Shown in pieces: positions 17,159 to 26,145 of a stretch of DNA of 52,344 bases. The notes beneath the pieces were generated by a model. The model was not told the origin of the DNA. It ran no database searches and saw nothing but the letters and a program-made list of their open reading frames with translations. Source of the stretch: Pseudomonadota bacterium (GTDB lineage Bacteria; Pseudomonadota; Gammaproteobacteria; Burkholderiales; REEB80); NCBI GenBank assembly GCA_018971485.1, contig JAGXAQ010000011.1:1-52344 (forward strand). Reading direction: 5' to 3'. How positions within the stretch are numbered: the first letter of the stretch is position 1; each line of letters opens with the position of its first letter. A program made the translations under genes and the position numbers.

Positions 17159-17641
17159 TCAGTTCGTGTCAGTATCAACACAGACATAGCCATGCCGGGA
17201 AGGAACCCATCCGGATCCATCAAACACCCTGTCCATGATTTGCAGGGTATCGGCACGACCGTACCGCGCCAGTACAATCTGGGCTTCATTAGCCCCACAG
17301 GATACAAAAAGCCCGGGGCGACCCGAGTCATCGGTGCCATCGGTTCCCCACACACGATAACTGCCCCCGCCTTCATAGACTCCCGCCTCGTTAAGGGCCA
17401 CATCACCATACAGCAGGATATCGTAGCTTGTGGGCACATGGATGGAAACGCACCCCCTGGAACCACACTGGTAGCGGACGAACCCTGGCGCATGAACGGC
17501 AATGGTGTACCCTCCTGCCACAGGAGAGCCACCTTGCTGATAGCCTCCGTAATCATTCCTTGCCTGAACCGGCACCGGCTGCAGGCCAAGCCGGATGAGC
17601 GCCATCACAACCAGGAAACGAGCTTTCGCCTTCCTATCCAT
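17159..17641 (-). CDS. Secreted protein, paralogue 1 of the tandem family
   Basis: A 160-residue protein; the ATG at 17641 overlaps the end of the preceding gene by eight bases. Signal peptide MDRKAKARFLVVMALIRLGL, cleavage near VQA. The mature protein has YGGYQQGGSPVAGGYTI, C-G-S-R-G-C, SYDILLYGDVAL, GGGSYRVWG, V-S-C-G and terminal YVCVDTDT, so it is clearly homologous to the next two genes. The family is not recognised. Overlap with the upstream gene indicates translation from the same message as the pilus genes. Confidence 0.75.
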   Translation of the reverse strand: MDRKAKARFLVVMALIRLGLQPVPVQARNDYGGYQQGGSPVAGGYTIAVHAPGFVRYQCGSRGCVSIHVPTSYDILLYGDVALNEAGVYEGGGSYRVWGTDGTDDSGRPGLFVSCGANEAQIVLARYGRADTLQIMDRVFDGSGWVPSRHGYVCVDTDTN

Positions 17642-18893
17642 GACATTCCAGTGCCGCCACATAGGTATACCGGTTAGCCGGCAGGCCATTGACCGTGTCA
17701 TGCCGCCAGTTGAATACCTGGCTGGTGGCAAACGGGTCAATGATATTATCAAGATAGGCCTCGCAATCGTTTTCCTGGCCCGCTGACAAGAAAACCGACT
17801 TGCTGAATGGCTGGACTGGCGAAAGCGCTGACGTGCTAAACCGGTTGATCAGGATATGGGCATCACTGCCAGACCGGTAGACATAGCGATCGACATTTTC
17901 CTGAAGCTCATAGCCAATCCGGCCTGTTTCGCTGAATGTCGCCCGCCCGGCAGGATAGATAAAAAACAGGTCCCGGGCCTTTTTCCAGCTTCGGCTGTCC
18001 ACGCTTACCCCAAGCTTTGCCACTTCATCCACACCCCCTTGCCCATTCGGCAATTCGCTCCAGGCAGGCTGCACCTGCTCGACTACATCGACCAGCCCCA
18101 TCATGGCGCCGTATTGATTCACCAGCGTCCTGATGTCCGGAGCATTCCTGGGGCAGCCTGGATGGCTTGACTCATCCATCAGGCACGCAAGACTCCAGCC
18201 TGGCTGGGCTGTAACCCCACCCAGAATACGGGGGGCATCAAATGCACCCCCCGTATCCTTGTGCATCCAGCCCGTCATGGGTTCAAACGAATCATTGACC
18301 ACAATCCAGTCCAGATAACCTGCCCGGGCATAGGCAAACTCCTGGGGCAGCCCGCTCATCACCGCACGGGGCGTATACAGGGCATAAAGGATCGATGGCT
18401 GTTCAGGAATCAATCGTGGATCACCATAAAGGGTACGGCTGTTTTCATCCAGGGCCATGGACCACACCAGATGCAGCGGATGCGGATTGCCTGCAACATT
18501 CACTGTCTCATCATAACTGAACCAGCCAAAAGCAATGCCATGGGAGTGCATGTAGGCGCCCAGTTGCCTAGCCAGAGGCCCGGCCTCATGATCCAGGCTA
18601 AACCGGGCCTCGGCCAGAAGCGTGGCCTCGTTCATGCCATCCGGGTAGGATTGCACCGCTATCCCGCCCAGAAGCTGGGGTTGGGCCAGGATCCGGCCTC
18701 CTGTATCCAGGCTGTAGCCGGACGCCAGTACATCGGCAGAGGCTATCCTGGCAAAAAACGTGGATTGGCCCTGAACAACCACCTGGCTCATCACAAGTGT
18801 CTTGTGGCTCAGGGCCAGTCCATTCGCCCAAACAGATTGCCCTAGCATCAGGCTCAGCACCATAATTCCGCCCCATTCTGCCTTCTTGGGCAT
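17634..18893 (-). CDS. Secreted protein of unknown function in the pilus operon
   Basis: A 419-residue protein with a signal peptide (after MPKKAEWGG, cleavage near VWA-NG). AGGAGG five bases before the ATG sets the start. No family is recognised. The N-terminal half (about 25-240) contains a region with LARQLGAYMHSHGIAFGWFS, YAYARAGYLDWIVV-like aromatic stretches and a stated order of Asp/Glu and Trp that recalls neither a secretin nor a pilin. Cys pairs occur near the middle (ACLMDESSHPGC) and C-terminus. Codons run straight into the three tandem paralogues. It may be an extracellular enzyme or adhesin delivered with the pilus; this is only positional inference. Confidence 0.7.
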   Translation of the reverse strand: MPKKAEWGGIMVLSLMLGQSVWANGLALSHKTLVMSQVVVQGQSTFFARIASADVLASGYSLDTGGRILAQPQLLGGIAVQSYPDGMNEATLLAEARFSLDHEAGPLARQLGAYMHSHGIAFGWFSYDETVNVAGNPHPLHLVWSMALDENSRTLYGDPRLIPEQPSILYALYTPRAVMSGLPQEFAYARAGYLDWIVVNDSFEPMTGWMHKDTGGAFDAPRILGGVTAQPGWSLACLMDESSHPGCPRNAPDIRTLVNQYGAMMGLVDVVEQVQPAWSELPNGQGGVDEVAKLGVSVDSRSWKKARDLFFIYPAGRATFSETGRIGYELQENVDRYVYRSGSDAHILINRFSTSALSPVQPFSKSVFLSAGQENDCEAYLDNIIDPFATSQVFNWRHDTVNGLPANRYTYVAALECHG

Positions 18894-18918
18894 CCTGCCT
18901 CCTTTCTGCGCCACTGGG

Positions 18919-19692
18919 CTAGTGCACCGGGTACACCGGGCGGGGAACCTCTTCTGGCAAAACCGGCAGCAGACGGGATCCTTCCATTCCAGGCGGGGGC
19001 GTAAAAGGTGAACGCGGGGGATGCCTTCCTGAGTGACGGGCTAAAGGCCACCCTATGGTCCTGGAGATAATGGAAGGCCTTGCCTTTAAGCCCAGCCGGC
19101 GGCCTCCGATAGTGACTGAATCAGGCCCCATCACCGTCACAGCCTGGCCTTGGTACAATCCGCCTGTGCGAACAAACCTTGTCACTCCGGAATCAGTCAG
19201 TACAGCAACATTCTGCCCCCTACCCTGGATGATGGCATCAAGGGTTGGCCCCTGATGAGACGGGGTATTCTGAATCAGCTGAGTCTTGGGATTGAACCGA
19301 TCCCGGACCGGTTTTTTTCGCGCCAGATGCAAAAATCCACGAGATGGAGCCAGCCGTTTCCTGCTTCGCCGAAACCTTCTTACCAACGGAGGCTTTTGCA
19401 GCCTTGTCCCATAAGGATTAAGCCCCGCCTGCTTTCTGATTGCAGCTTTTAACTCGGCCTGCCTTGCCTGCTGCTCCAGAATCCGGGTCTGCAGCCGGGC
19501 CCTGTCAAGCAGGCGCTCCTCGGCTTCATAGCCAAGAGGGGTACCCGTCAAGGGATTGATCCTGGATACTCCCTCCACCTTCCGCTGTGCTGACCCTGCC
19601 AGCGCACCGGAAACGGGCTGGGCCCGAAGGGCCACCCACACGGCAGACATCAGGATAACCAGAACCATCTGTTTGAAACAAATCAACATCAT
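18919..19692 (-). CDS. PilP-like type IV pilus biogenesis protein
   Basis: A 257-residue exported protein: an N-terminal hydrophobic signal (about 3-23), a charged coiled-coil region (EAEERLLDRARLQTRILEQQ onward, about 55-90), a basic linker, and a C-terminal beta-rich module about 155-205 (VLTDSGVTRFVRTGGLYQGQ then VTVMGPDSVTIGGRRLGL) with the pattern of PilP-family proteins, which connect the inner-membrane pilus complex to the secretin. A Pro-rich tail follows. The order coiled coil plus compact C-terminal domain is what I rely on; sequence similarity is modest. It sits between the last prepilin and the unknown secreted proteins. Confidence 0.55.
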   Translation of the reverse strand: MMLICFKQMVLVILMSAVWVALRAQPVSGALAGSAQRKVEGVSRINPLTGTPLGYEAEERLLDRARLQTRILEQQARQAELKAAIRKQAGLNPYGTRLQKPPLVRRFRRSRKRLAPSRGFLHLARKKPVRDRFNPKTQLIQNTPSHQGPTLDAIIQGRGQNVAVLTDSGVTRFVRTGGLYQGQAVTVMGPDSVTIGGRRLGLKARPSIISRTIGWPLARHSGRHPPRSPFTPPPGMEGSRLLPVLPEEVPRPVYPVH

Positions 19693-19698
19693 GTCTCC

Positions 19699-20688
19699 TT
19701 AAAACTGGGATACAGCCGTCTCAGCCAGAATCACCCCACCCGGGAGGATCGTCTGGATCCTCGCTGTATAAGGGGCCACAGCCCTGTCCGGCCGGGTATT
19801 GGCCGGTGATCTCACCGCATTGGAACAATTGTCCACTGTCATGACCTGACCATAGGCATCCGTTACATCAGTCCGGCTTAACCCTAACAGGACCTGTGGA
19901 TTGGCCCCATCCGGACCCGTCAGGGGCAGGGGCGCCAGACAGCCGCTTGAGGGCATTGTTCCGCCCTGATCCCATCGACCGGGATTGGGTCCGGTCGATG
20001 CAAAATAGTCAATGGCCACATCCCGGGAAGGATCCATTTCATACCGCGTGGCAAAATAGTCCTCCATGGCCCTAACAATACGGTTCATCCGCAAAACAGT
20101 CAGACGGAAGTGGGCGAGGGCCAGGGCAAAACCATCCACCCGGATACCTGTATCATCTCCGCATAAGAACAGCTGCCCGGTTGCCGCATCCAGATAGGTA
20201 TGACAGCGTCCTGAATCCAGGTGTCCGTTTGCACCTGCGGAAACCAGGGCCACATCATGGTAGTCCAGCTGGACTCCATCCACCCTCTGAAACAGTCGGG
20301 GCGTCACCAGGACACAGAAGGGTTGATGGTAGCCATCCTGATAGAGCGTCGTGGCAGAGCGGCTGGAAAAGGCTGCAACCGGCAAGAAACTGGCTGCCGT
20401 GGACGTGCACCGCCCTGATCCATCCGCAGGCGAAGGCATCACTACCCCCTGCAGAAAATCCAGACGTGCCCCGGCCTGCCCATCCACGCTCAGGGAAGAC
20501 TGGTCATAGGCCGCGCTCAAGGTCCCGGCCAGCTCCCTGAGCCGGGTCTCATTCTCTTCAGCCTGCCTAAAATGTACCCACGGCATAAACGTATTCCCCA
20601 GAACAGTTGTCAGAAGGGCAATAATCATCATGCTCACTGCCAGCTCAAGCAGCGTGAAGCCCCGAAGGGCATGAATCGGTCGGCTCAT
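19699..20688 (-). CDS. Large minor prepilin (PilV-like)
   Basis: A 329-residue prepilin. The short leader ends at Gly before F-T-L-L-E-L-A, with Glu at mature position 5, followed by a hydrophobic helix (about 11-35), the classic class of substrate for a prepilin peptidase. The large Cys-containing C-terminal part (six or more Cys) suggests a tip or adhesive subunit; in R64-type systems PilV plays this role and its C-terminus is varied by a shufflon, but no recombinase or inverted repeats of that sort are seen here. Its ATG overlaps the stop of the ATPase gene (ATGA). Confidence 0.8.
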   Translation of the reverse strand: MSRPIHALRGFTLLELAVSMMIIALLTTVLGNTFMPWVHFRQAEENETRLRELAGTLSAAYDQSSLSVDGQAGARLDFLQGVVMPSPADGSGRCTSTAASFLPVAAFSSRSATTLYQDGYHQPFCVLVTPRLFQRVDGVQLDYHDVALVSAGANGHLDSGRCHTYLDAATGQLFLCGDDTGIRVDGFALALAHFRLTVLRMNRIVRAMEDYFATRYEMDPSRDVAIDYFASTGPNPGRWDQGGTMPSSGCLAPLPLTGPDGANPQVLLGLSRTDVTDAYGQVMTVDNCSNAVRSPANTRPDRAVAPYTARIQTILPGGVILAETAVSQF

Positions 20689-21650
20689 CTTTCTCCAGTC
20701 TGCAACAGGGCCTGCTTTAGTTGTTCACGATCATGGGCCAAACCCTCGGCGGCCTCAGCTGACAACCGCCCTTGCCCAACCGGTTGCCTCAGGATCCAGT
20801 GCTGCATGATTTGACCCTCCTGAGGCCTGATGAGCCATTGGGACAAAATGGCAGTCAGGCTCAAAACCAGAAGATGCCGTGCCTCATCCTGGTCCTGCTG
20901 CGCATAAAAACCCACCACCTGATCAAGAGCCTGCCGGCTGCCGGCTGCATGCAGGCCGGCGAGCACCAGACCCCTGGCATTCACGTCGTACAGGACGGCC
21001 TGCATCATGGCATTTGAGCGGATTTGTCCTGTCACCAGAATACCGGGATCCTCACGCCCTGATCCGGCAAACGCTGCCGCAGGACCCGGGAAGGAATCTT
21101 CCCTCTGTTTTTTCACAACACGACTGCGACGAGAGGGCACCTGGTATTCAACCGGATCCTCCAGGATCAGGACATGGGCATTTCGACTGCGGTTGATATG
21201 GCCCACACCAGCAGTCAGCGTCCTGGATTTACCTGAACCTACAGGACCTGCAACCGGAACCTGCCCCCGGGTCCTGCCAAAAAACCGGAGTGCCTCGTCA
21301 GGCAAACCCGGATCCATCCAGTCCGGAACAACCCGAAAAGCTCGCCTGATCGACAGGCAGGAATAGGCATGAGGGCCATAAACCGACAGATGGCAGCGCA
21401 GGCGAAAGCGCGCCTTGCTCAAGAAAAAATCAAGCCCTGCCTGGCGCAACTGCAGGGTATCGGGCACACCCGTAGAGGCTGCATCCGGAACGTTTGTAAA
21501 ATACCTATCAGTATCAAGCACTTCAAGCATGGTTTTGCCATAATGTTTTAGTTCACTTGGTTCATGCACCCCAATCCGGTCCTGTACCGCCAGATGGATA
21601 TCAGTGACATGAGACTCTTTCAGGATGTCTGTTACCGTGGATTCAGGCAT
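20685..21650 (-). CDS. PilT-like pilus ATPase with altered Walker B
   Basis: A 321-residue cytoplasmic secretion ATPase of the PilT/GspE superfamily. Landmarks: P-loop GPVGSGKS (135-142), EDPVEY Asp box (164-169), a REDPGILVTGQIR Walker B region, the LAGLHAAGS His box and a SLTAILSQWLIRP segment. In active homologues the Walker B ends Gly-Glu-x-Arg; here the Glu is Gln (Q209, codon CAA at 21024-21026, one base from GAA). The His box and P-loop are kept, so nucleotide binding may remain while hydrolysis is reduced. It overlaps the next prepilin gene. R64-type operons have only the PilQ ATPase, so a second ATPase here is unusual; retraction or regulation is possible. Confidence 0.8.
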   Translation of the reverse strand: MPESTVTDILKESHVTDIHLAVQDRIGVHEPSELKHYGKTMLEVLDTDRYFTNVPDAASTGVPDTLQLRQAGLDFFLSKARFRLRCHLSVYGPHAYSCLSIRRAFRVVPDWMDPGLPDEALRFFGRTRGQVPVAGPVGSGKSRTLTAGVGHINRSRNAHVLILEDPVEYQVPSRRSRVVKKQREDSFPGPAAAFAGSGREDPGILVTGQIRSNAMMQAVLYDVNARGLVLAGLHAAGSRQALDQVVGFYAQQDQDEARHLLVLSLTAILSQWLIRPQEGQIMQHWILRQPVGQGRLSAEAAEGLAHDREQLKQALLQTGER

Positions 21651-21660
21651 ATGACCTCGT

Positions 21661-22491
21661 CTACATGGGCTGGGTTGCCACTATCCTGAGCACCCGGTTC
21701 CAGGGGGTCACCGACTGGATGGACAGGCTAAAAGGAGGAGCAGCCCGACTGTCGCCAGCCCCGCCCACTTCAATCTGTCCTCCCCATGCATCCCATTCAT
21801 CCAGCCGGCCCATCCCGGCCTGCCCGGGCAGATCCGTGTCCACCAGCGGCACGGCAAAATTCAGGCAGGCTGGCTGGGTCGAGGCGGCATCGCTGCATCC
21901 TTGTCCGAGAAAATAATTGATGTGCTCCCGATGATCCGCATCGCGCAATTCATCCGACTTGAACATCTCCTCCAGGAAGAGCGCATCCTTTTCAAGAACC
22001 TGGCGGGTCTGTCTTACCTTGGCAAGCTCTATGCCTTGTCCATTCACCAGTGCATAGGCCCTGGCTGATCCGGGCTGAAACTGCCCTGTGGCCGGGTCCA
22101 GCCGAGGCGCGTTTCGTGCTCCGCCAGGAATCCAGACAGCCAGAACATGATAGGCTATCCCGCCTTGCTGTATCCGGTTGCTGGAAGCTGCCATCAGATC
22201 CCATTTCAAGGGCAGCCCCAGCCGGGGCAGAAGACGCTTCATCCCTGCAGGCGCAAGGACACGGTCAATTGCGCCTGCATGATGGATATACCATTGGGTG
22301 AGGCTGTCCTGGACCTGCCTCAGGTAGCCCGCCTGCCTGCTGGCCAGGCGAACCTTGTCCTGATAGGTATCCAGCAGGTTTTCCGCCAGAACCCATGATG
22401 TCACCGCCAGCAGGACCAGGACGAGAAACCCGGACAGGACGAACCCTTGCTGACAAATACCCGTGCGGCAGTTTTTGTGATCAGGTCGCAT
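21661..22491 (-). CDS. Pilin-like protein with N-terminal helix
   Basis: A 276-residue protein with a short basic leader ending Q-Q-G before F-V-L-S-G-F and a hydrophobic helix (about 17-36). The Gly-Phe junction suggests prepilin peptidase cleavage, but Glu at mature position 5 is replaced by Gly, as in GspK/PilX-like tip pilins that lack it. The remainder is soluble with a Cys pair (QGCSDAASTQPAC). It lies between the major prepilin and the PilT-like gene. Assignment as a minor pilin is by position and N-terminus; no exact family is recognised. Confidence 0.65.
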   Translation of the reverse strand: MRPDHKNCRTGICQQGFVLSGFLVLVLLAVTSWVLAENLLDTYQDKVRLASRQAGYLRQVQDSLTQWYIHHAGAIDRVLAPAGMKRLLPRLGLPLKWDLMAASSNRIQQGGIAYHVLAVWIPGGARNAPRLDPATGQFQPGSARAYALVNGQGIELAKVRQTRQVLEKDALFLEEMFKSDELRDADHREHINYFLGQGCSDAASTQPACLNFAVPLVDTDLPGQAGMGRLDEWDAWGGQIEVGGAGDSRAAPPFSLSIQSVTPWNRVLRIVATQPM

Positions 22492-22494
22492 ACC

Positions 22495-23085
22495 CTACTG
22501 CTCCAGGTCAACCAGATAATCGAAGCTGCCGACCGTGGATCCCCCCGATCCTGGAACAGCCCGGCACTTACCCGAGGTAAAATCAGCCGGAATTGTCCTT
22601 GAGCCGGTGCAGTCCTCAATGGCTGCCGTAATCATCGCATCCGGGACATTGTGGGCCCGCAGGAAGTAGGTCGAGCTGAACCCGGGCTGGGATGTATCCC
22701 GTTCCAGGGAAACCGTCACACCGGCAATGATGTTGTCCACCCGGGCTTCCCCTGCTGCATCCACTGGAAAAGGCTTGATATAGGGGCCCTGCCAGGCGGT
22801 ATAGGCCACCCCGCAATATGTGTTGGATGGAATTTCATCCACGCCGGGGTCATAAAGCCCCGCCAGAACGCGGGTATAGCAGTTATTGTCCGATTTCATC
22901 CGGATAAGGGCATCCCCCATCGAATTCATGTAACTATAAAGGGCGACTGCTTTTGATTTATTTCCCGAATGAATAAACAGGATCGATGCAATCAGGATGG
23001 ACAGGATGGAAATGACGACCGCAAGTTCAACCAGCGTAAACCCATCCTGTCCATAACTGCCTCTCGCCTGGCCTGACTTTGCCAT
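22495..23085 (-). CDS. Major type IVb prepilin (PilS-like)
   Basis: A 196-residue prepilin. A 15-residue leader ends at Gly before F-T-L-V-E-L-A-V-V-I-S-I, with Glu at mature position 5 and a 20-residue hydrophobic helix. The globular part has a C-terminal Cys pair (EDCTGS and GKCRAV) forming a D-loop, and further Cys at NNC and TYC. Its position after the PilR-like platform protein matches PilS in R64-type operons. The ATG at 23085 is preferred to an upstream ATG at 23112, which would overlap the preceding gene and lengthen the leader. It is the best candidate for the main pilus subunit. Confidence 0.85.
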   Translation of the reverse strand: MAKSGQARGSYGQDGFTLVELAVVISILSILIASILFIHSGNKSKAVALYSYMNSMGDALIRMKSDNNCYTRVLAGLYDPGVDEIPSNTYCGVAYTAWQGPYIKPFPVDAAGEARVDNIIAGVTVSLERDTSQPGFSSTYFLRAHNVPDAMITAAIEDCTGSRTIPADFTSGKCRAVPGSGGSTVGSFDYLVDLEQ

Positions 23086-23104
23086 ATCGCCCTTTCTGGT
23101 TATG

Positions 23105-24289
23105 CTACACATTGTTCAATGACACACTGACAATCGGGTAATAGGTGGCAAGAAAAAAAAACAGCACCATCGCCCCCATGCCCAGAATGGACAGGATTTT
23201 GGCAAGATCGGTCAATTGCTCGGCCAGCAGCACCACTTCCTCTTCCAGATCCCGTGCCATATCCCGTAACGAAACCGCCAGGCTGCCGCTTTGTTCAGCA
23301 GCCTGGATTCCTGCCACGATAAAATCAGGAAAACCTGATGATTCAACCGCTTCATCCAGATGGATCCCGCCTTGCAGCAAGCGGGACAAACGATAAAATG
23401 CCAGACGGGTCCTGTCATGAAGACTTGCTTCGCCTAGTGTGCTTGCAATCTCGGCAGGCGCAACCGAAGCCTCATGCAGAAGGGCATATCCGGTCCAGAG
23501 TATGGATTGATCGGTTTTGAGCATCAGCTCGCGTGCCTGTGCGAACCGGTTCAATACGGCCCTGAATGCCCCCGTCTGCCCCAGGAAGAAAGCCAGAACA
23601 GGAAGCAGGCCATAACATACGGTAAACAGGCCAGGGTGACGGCCAGCCTCCTGGCTTAACGCAAAAACGCCGGCATCATAAAAAGGGACTTGGGCATGAA
23701 GCGTCTGCATGAATACCAGGGTCTGCGGGAAAAGGTAACGCAGGGCCACATAAAAAAAGGCATACATGAACCCCATCATGAATACTGGCATTTTCAGGAT
23801 CTGGTTCAACCGTCCCTTAAGATGGGCCTCCCGCTCCACTTCCAGTCCTAGCGCCTGAAACACGTCACCGGTTTTTCCGGACAGCCAGGCTGCCCGGATG
23901 ATCATGGCATGCCGGGCTTCAAATCCGGCCATCAGCATAGCCTCGTGTTCTCGCTTCCCGTCCAGGATAAACTGGCGCATCAGGATGACAGCCTGCCTTA
24001 ACCGATCATCCTGGATAAACCCGGCTCCTGCAGCAAGACCTGTTTCCAGTGAGCGGCCCTTCATCAGCCTGCGTCCGGTGACCTTGTAAAAACGGCTCAA
24101 ATCACGACGGTTGAACTGCGTGCGAAACAGGTTACGGACAGAACGGACAAGCTGCAGCCGGACCTGGACTGACTGATAGCCGGCCCGCTTTAACTGGAAG
24201 CAGGCCGCATGGGAGTTCCTGGCAAACAGGACACCCCCCACCCATTGCCGGTGTGACCCCAATGCTGAATATTCAAAGGCCCATTCCAT
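23105..24289 (-). CDS. Type IV pilus inner-membrane platform protein (PilR/GspF family)
   Basis: A 394-residue polytopic membrane protein of the GspF/PilC/PilR family, which anchors the assembly ATPase and pilins. It has two repeated cytoplasmic helical domains (about 60-160 and 265-370, the second with GIQAAEQSGSLAVSLRDMA) and transmembrane helices near 175-205, 225-245 and 370-390. AGGA precedes the ATG at 24289, five bases past the stop of the ATPase gene. It directly follows the PilQ-type ATPase gene, the standard order in R64 thin-pilus operons. The last residues (SVSLNNV) overlap the alternative start of the prepilin gene. Confidence 0.87.
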   Translation of the reverse strand: MEWAFEYSALGSHRQWVGGVLFARNSHAACFQLKRAGYQSVQVRLQLVRSVRNLFRTQFNRRDLSRFYKVTGRRLMKGRSLETGLAAGAGFIQDDRLRQAVILMRQFILDGKREHEAMLMAGFEARHAMIIRAAWLSGKTGDVFQALGLEVEREAHLKGRLNQILKMPVFMMGFMYAFFYVALRYLFPQTLVFMQTLHAQVPFYDAGVFALSQEAGRHPGLFTVCYGLLPVLAFFLGQTGAFRAVLNRFAQARELMLKTDQSILWTGYALLHEASVAPAEIASTLGEASLHDRTRLAFYRLSRLLQGGIHLDEAVESSGFPDFIVAGIQAAEQSGSLAVSLRDMARDLEEEVVLLAEQLTDLAKILSILGMGAMVLFFFLATYYPIVSVSLNNV

Positions 24290-24296
24290 CGCTATC

Positions 24297-26141
24297 CTAT
24301 TCTTCCCGTGCCACACGGATGACTTCGTCTACTGAAACAATCCCTTCTGCGGCCCGCCTTAACCCGCTGGCAAAAAGGGAATGTCCTGCCATGGCTCGGG
24401 CTTCAATCACGGCATGCAGGCCGTCATTCTGCCTCACGAGACTCCTGATCGCAGGAGCATCAAGTGTGTCTTCAATCATGACGCGTCCGCGATAGCCGGT
24501 ATATCTGCACGAAGGGCAGCCAACCGGTCGAAACAGCCTCAATCCTTCTGTCGAAGGATTCCACCAGGGCAAATCGAACTCCTTGAACATGGCGGGACGA
24601 TTCTCCTCTGCCTTGCAAAGCGGGCACAGGCGACGGGGCAGACGCTGGGAAATGATGACCTTGAGGCTGGCCAGATGTGTGTCATCAATCCCCATATCCG
24701 AAAAAGCCTGGATGGCCATGGGTCCATTGGGAACGTGCAAGGTGGTAAATACCAGATGCCCCGTATTGGCTGCATCAAACATGACCTGCGCCACATCCGG
24801 ATCCCGCCTTACCTCCCCGAACAAAATGACACTGGGGGCGCTACGCAACAGGGCATTCAGGGTCTTTCTGGCACCCAGGCCTTCGCAAGCCTCATCCTGA
24901 ACCGGTTCATGCTGCAGCCACAGGCCATGGCGGTATTCAACCGGATTTTCAATCGTCTGGATGGATCGCTCAACCGGGTCAATCAACTGCAGCAGGGCAT
25001 ACTGGGTTGTGGTCTTGCCGCACCCGGTCGGGCCCGTCACGGCAATGATGCCACCAGGCATCTGGATACAGCGTTTGAGCATCCTCGCTGTAGGCAGGCT
25101 AAACCCCAGATGTTCAAACTCGACTTCCGTGCTCTGCCTGTCGAGAATCCGGATGACTGCCTGCTGCTTGCCCCGGGTTTCCATGAGTTCCATCCGGAAC
25201 ATGTAGCGGTGAACCAGGTCCGGATAACGGCCCTTCTCCTCTTCAGTGAAATCAAACAGGCCTTCCTGGGGTTCCCGCCTCAAGGCTTCAGCATTAGAGC
25301 GCTCCCCTATGAGCTTGGTCAGCAGCCGATCCATCAGGCGTCGATCAAGCGTTCTGAAAAGGCTGCCGACATCATTCACTTTCAGGCGAATGATGCCAAC
25401 CAGATCTGAATAGTTCAGATAGACATCCGATGCGCCTGCATAGCAGGCATGACGGATGAGGCCTCCAAGAATATCCTGGATGAGGTTCGGGTAATCTTCC
25501 ACGCACCGGCCCGACTGGGCCTCGGTATACGTGGCAACCAGACGGTCAAACACCTCCTCCGTATCAGCAAAACAGCTCCGGTACACAGCCTGGATCGTAT
25601 TGGGAGAGGCCATTACCAGGACAGGGCTGTCCCGGTGGTAACGGTTGCGGGCCGCAGTTGCATCTTCCGGATCGGAAATGGCGACCTCAAGCCGGTGCTG
25701 CGCGTTGTAGCCTACAGGAACATAGTGCATCAGGTCTTCCGTATCCAGATGGCCAAGGCCTGCCACATCGATCCCATCCACACCGGATGCAGGGAAATAG
25801 TCCATCCGGTGATAGCGGGCGAGAACCTGGGCAAGACATTCAGCCGAGATAAACCCGAAATCACGCATGATGACCTGCAAGGATTCCCCTGTGGCCTCCT
25901 GACGCGCCAGGGCAATGCGGATATGACTGTCTTTTACCCGCATCTGCCTTAAAAGCTGAACCAGCTCCTCCTGATCCATGCAAGGTTCCACCGCGGAACC
26001 CGGGCCGGACTGATTCTTCACCATGCTGTCCTGGCCTTCGGGTCGATGAGCTTCAAAACCAGTAACAACCGGCAGCACGCCCTGTTTTGAAGCCGGATCT
26101 CTTCCGGTCTGTGCCAGTAAGCGAGGACTCGTCTTGGACAT
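24297..26141 (-). CDS. Type IV pilus assembly ATPase (PilQ/GspE family)
   Basis: A 614-residue secretion ATPase that powers pilus extension. The N-terminal third resembles the GspE N-domain. The core shows GPTGCGKTTT (P-loop), IQTIENPVEY, an intact Walker B LFGEVRRDPDVAQ with catalytic Glu, HLVFTTLH His box, and a Cys-x2-Cys pair set (CPLC and CPSC) typical of the GspE/PilB zinc module. The start at 26141 has GGGAG upstream and lies just past the preceding stop; the longer frame to 26204 would overlap that gene. It contrasts with the PilT-like gene at 20685, whose Walker B Glu is lost. Confidence 0.92.
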   Translation of the reverse strand: MSKTSPRLLAQTGRDPASKQGVLPVVTGFEAHRPEGQDSMVKNQSGPGSAVEPCMDQEELVQLLRQMRVKDSHIRIALARQEATGESLQVIMRDFGFISAECLAQVLARYHRMDYFPASGVDGIDVAGLGHLDTEDLMHYVPVGYNAQHRLEVAISDPEDATAARNRYHRDSPVLVMASPNTIQAVYRSCFADTEEVFDRLVATYTEAQSGRCVEDYPNLIQDILGGLIRHACYAGASDVYLNYSDLVGIIRLKVNDVGSLFRTLDRRLMDRLLTKLIGERSNAEALRREPQEGLFDFTEEEKGRYPDLVHRYMFRMELMETRGKQQAVIRILDRQSTEVEFEHLGFSLPTARMLKRCIQMPGGIIAVTGPTGCGKTTTQYALLQLIDPVERSIQTIENPVEYRHGLWLQHEPVQDEACEGLGARKTLNALLRSAPSVILFGEVRRDPDVAQVMFDAANTGHLVFTTLHVPNGPMAIQAFSDMGIDDTHLASLKVIISQRLPRRLCPLCKAEENRPAMFKEFDLPWWNPSTEGLRLFRPVGCPSCRYTGYRGRVMIEDTLDAPAIRSLVRQNDGLHAVIEARAMAGHSLFASGLRRAAEGIVSVDEVIRVAREE

Positions 26142-26145
26142 GAGC

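Noticed and set aside
19699-20688. PilV shufflon
   Set aside because: The prepilin is intact and there are no inverted repeat cassettes or adjacent Rci-type recombinase.
24381-25409. 342-codon open frame on the plus strand
   Set aside because: It is antisense to the PilQ-type ATPase, whose domains are clear; the frame has no ribosome site and no recognisable domain.
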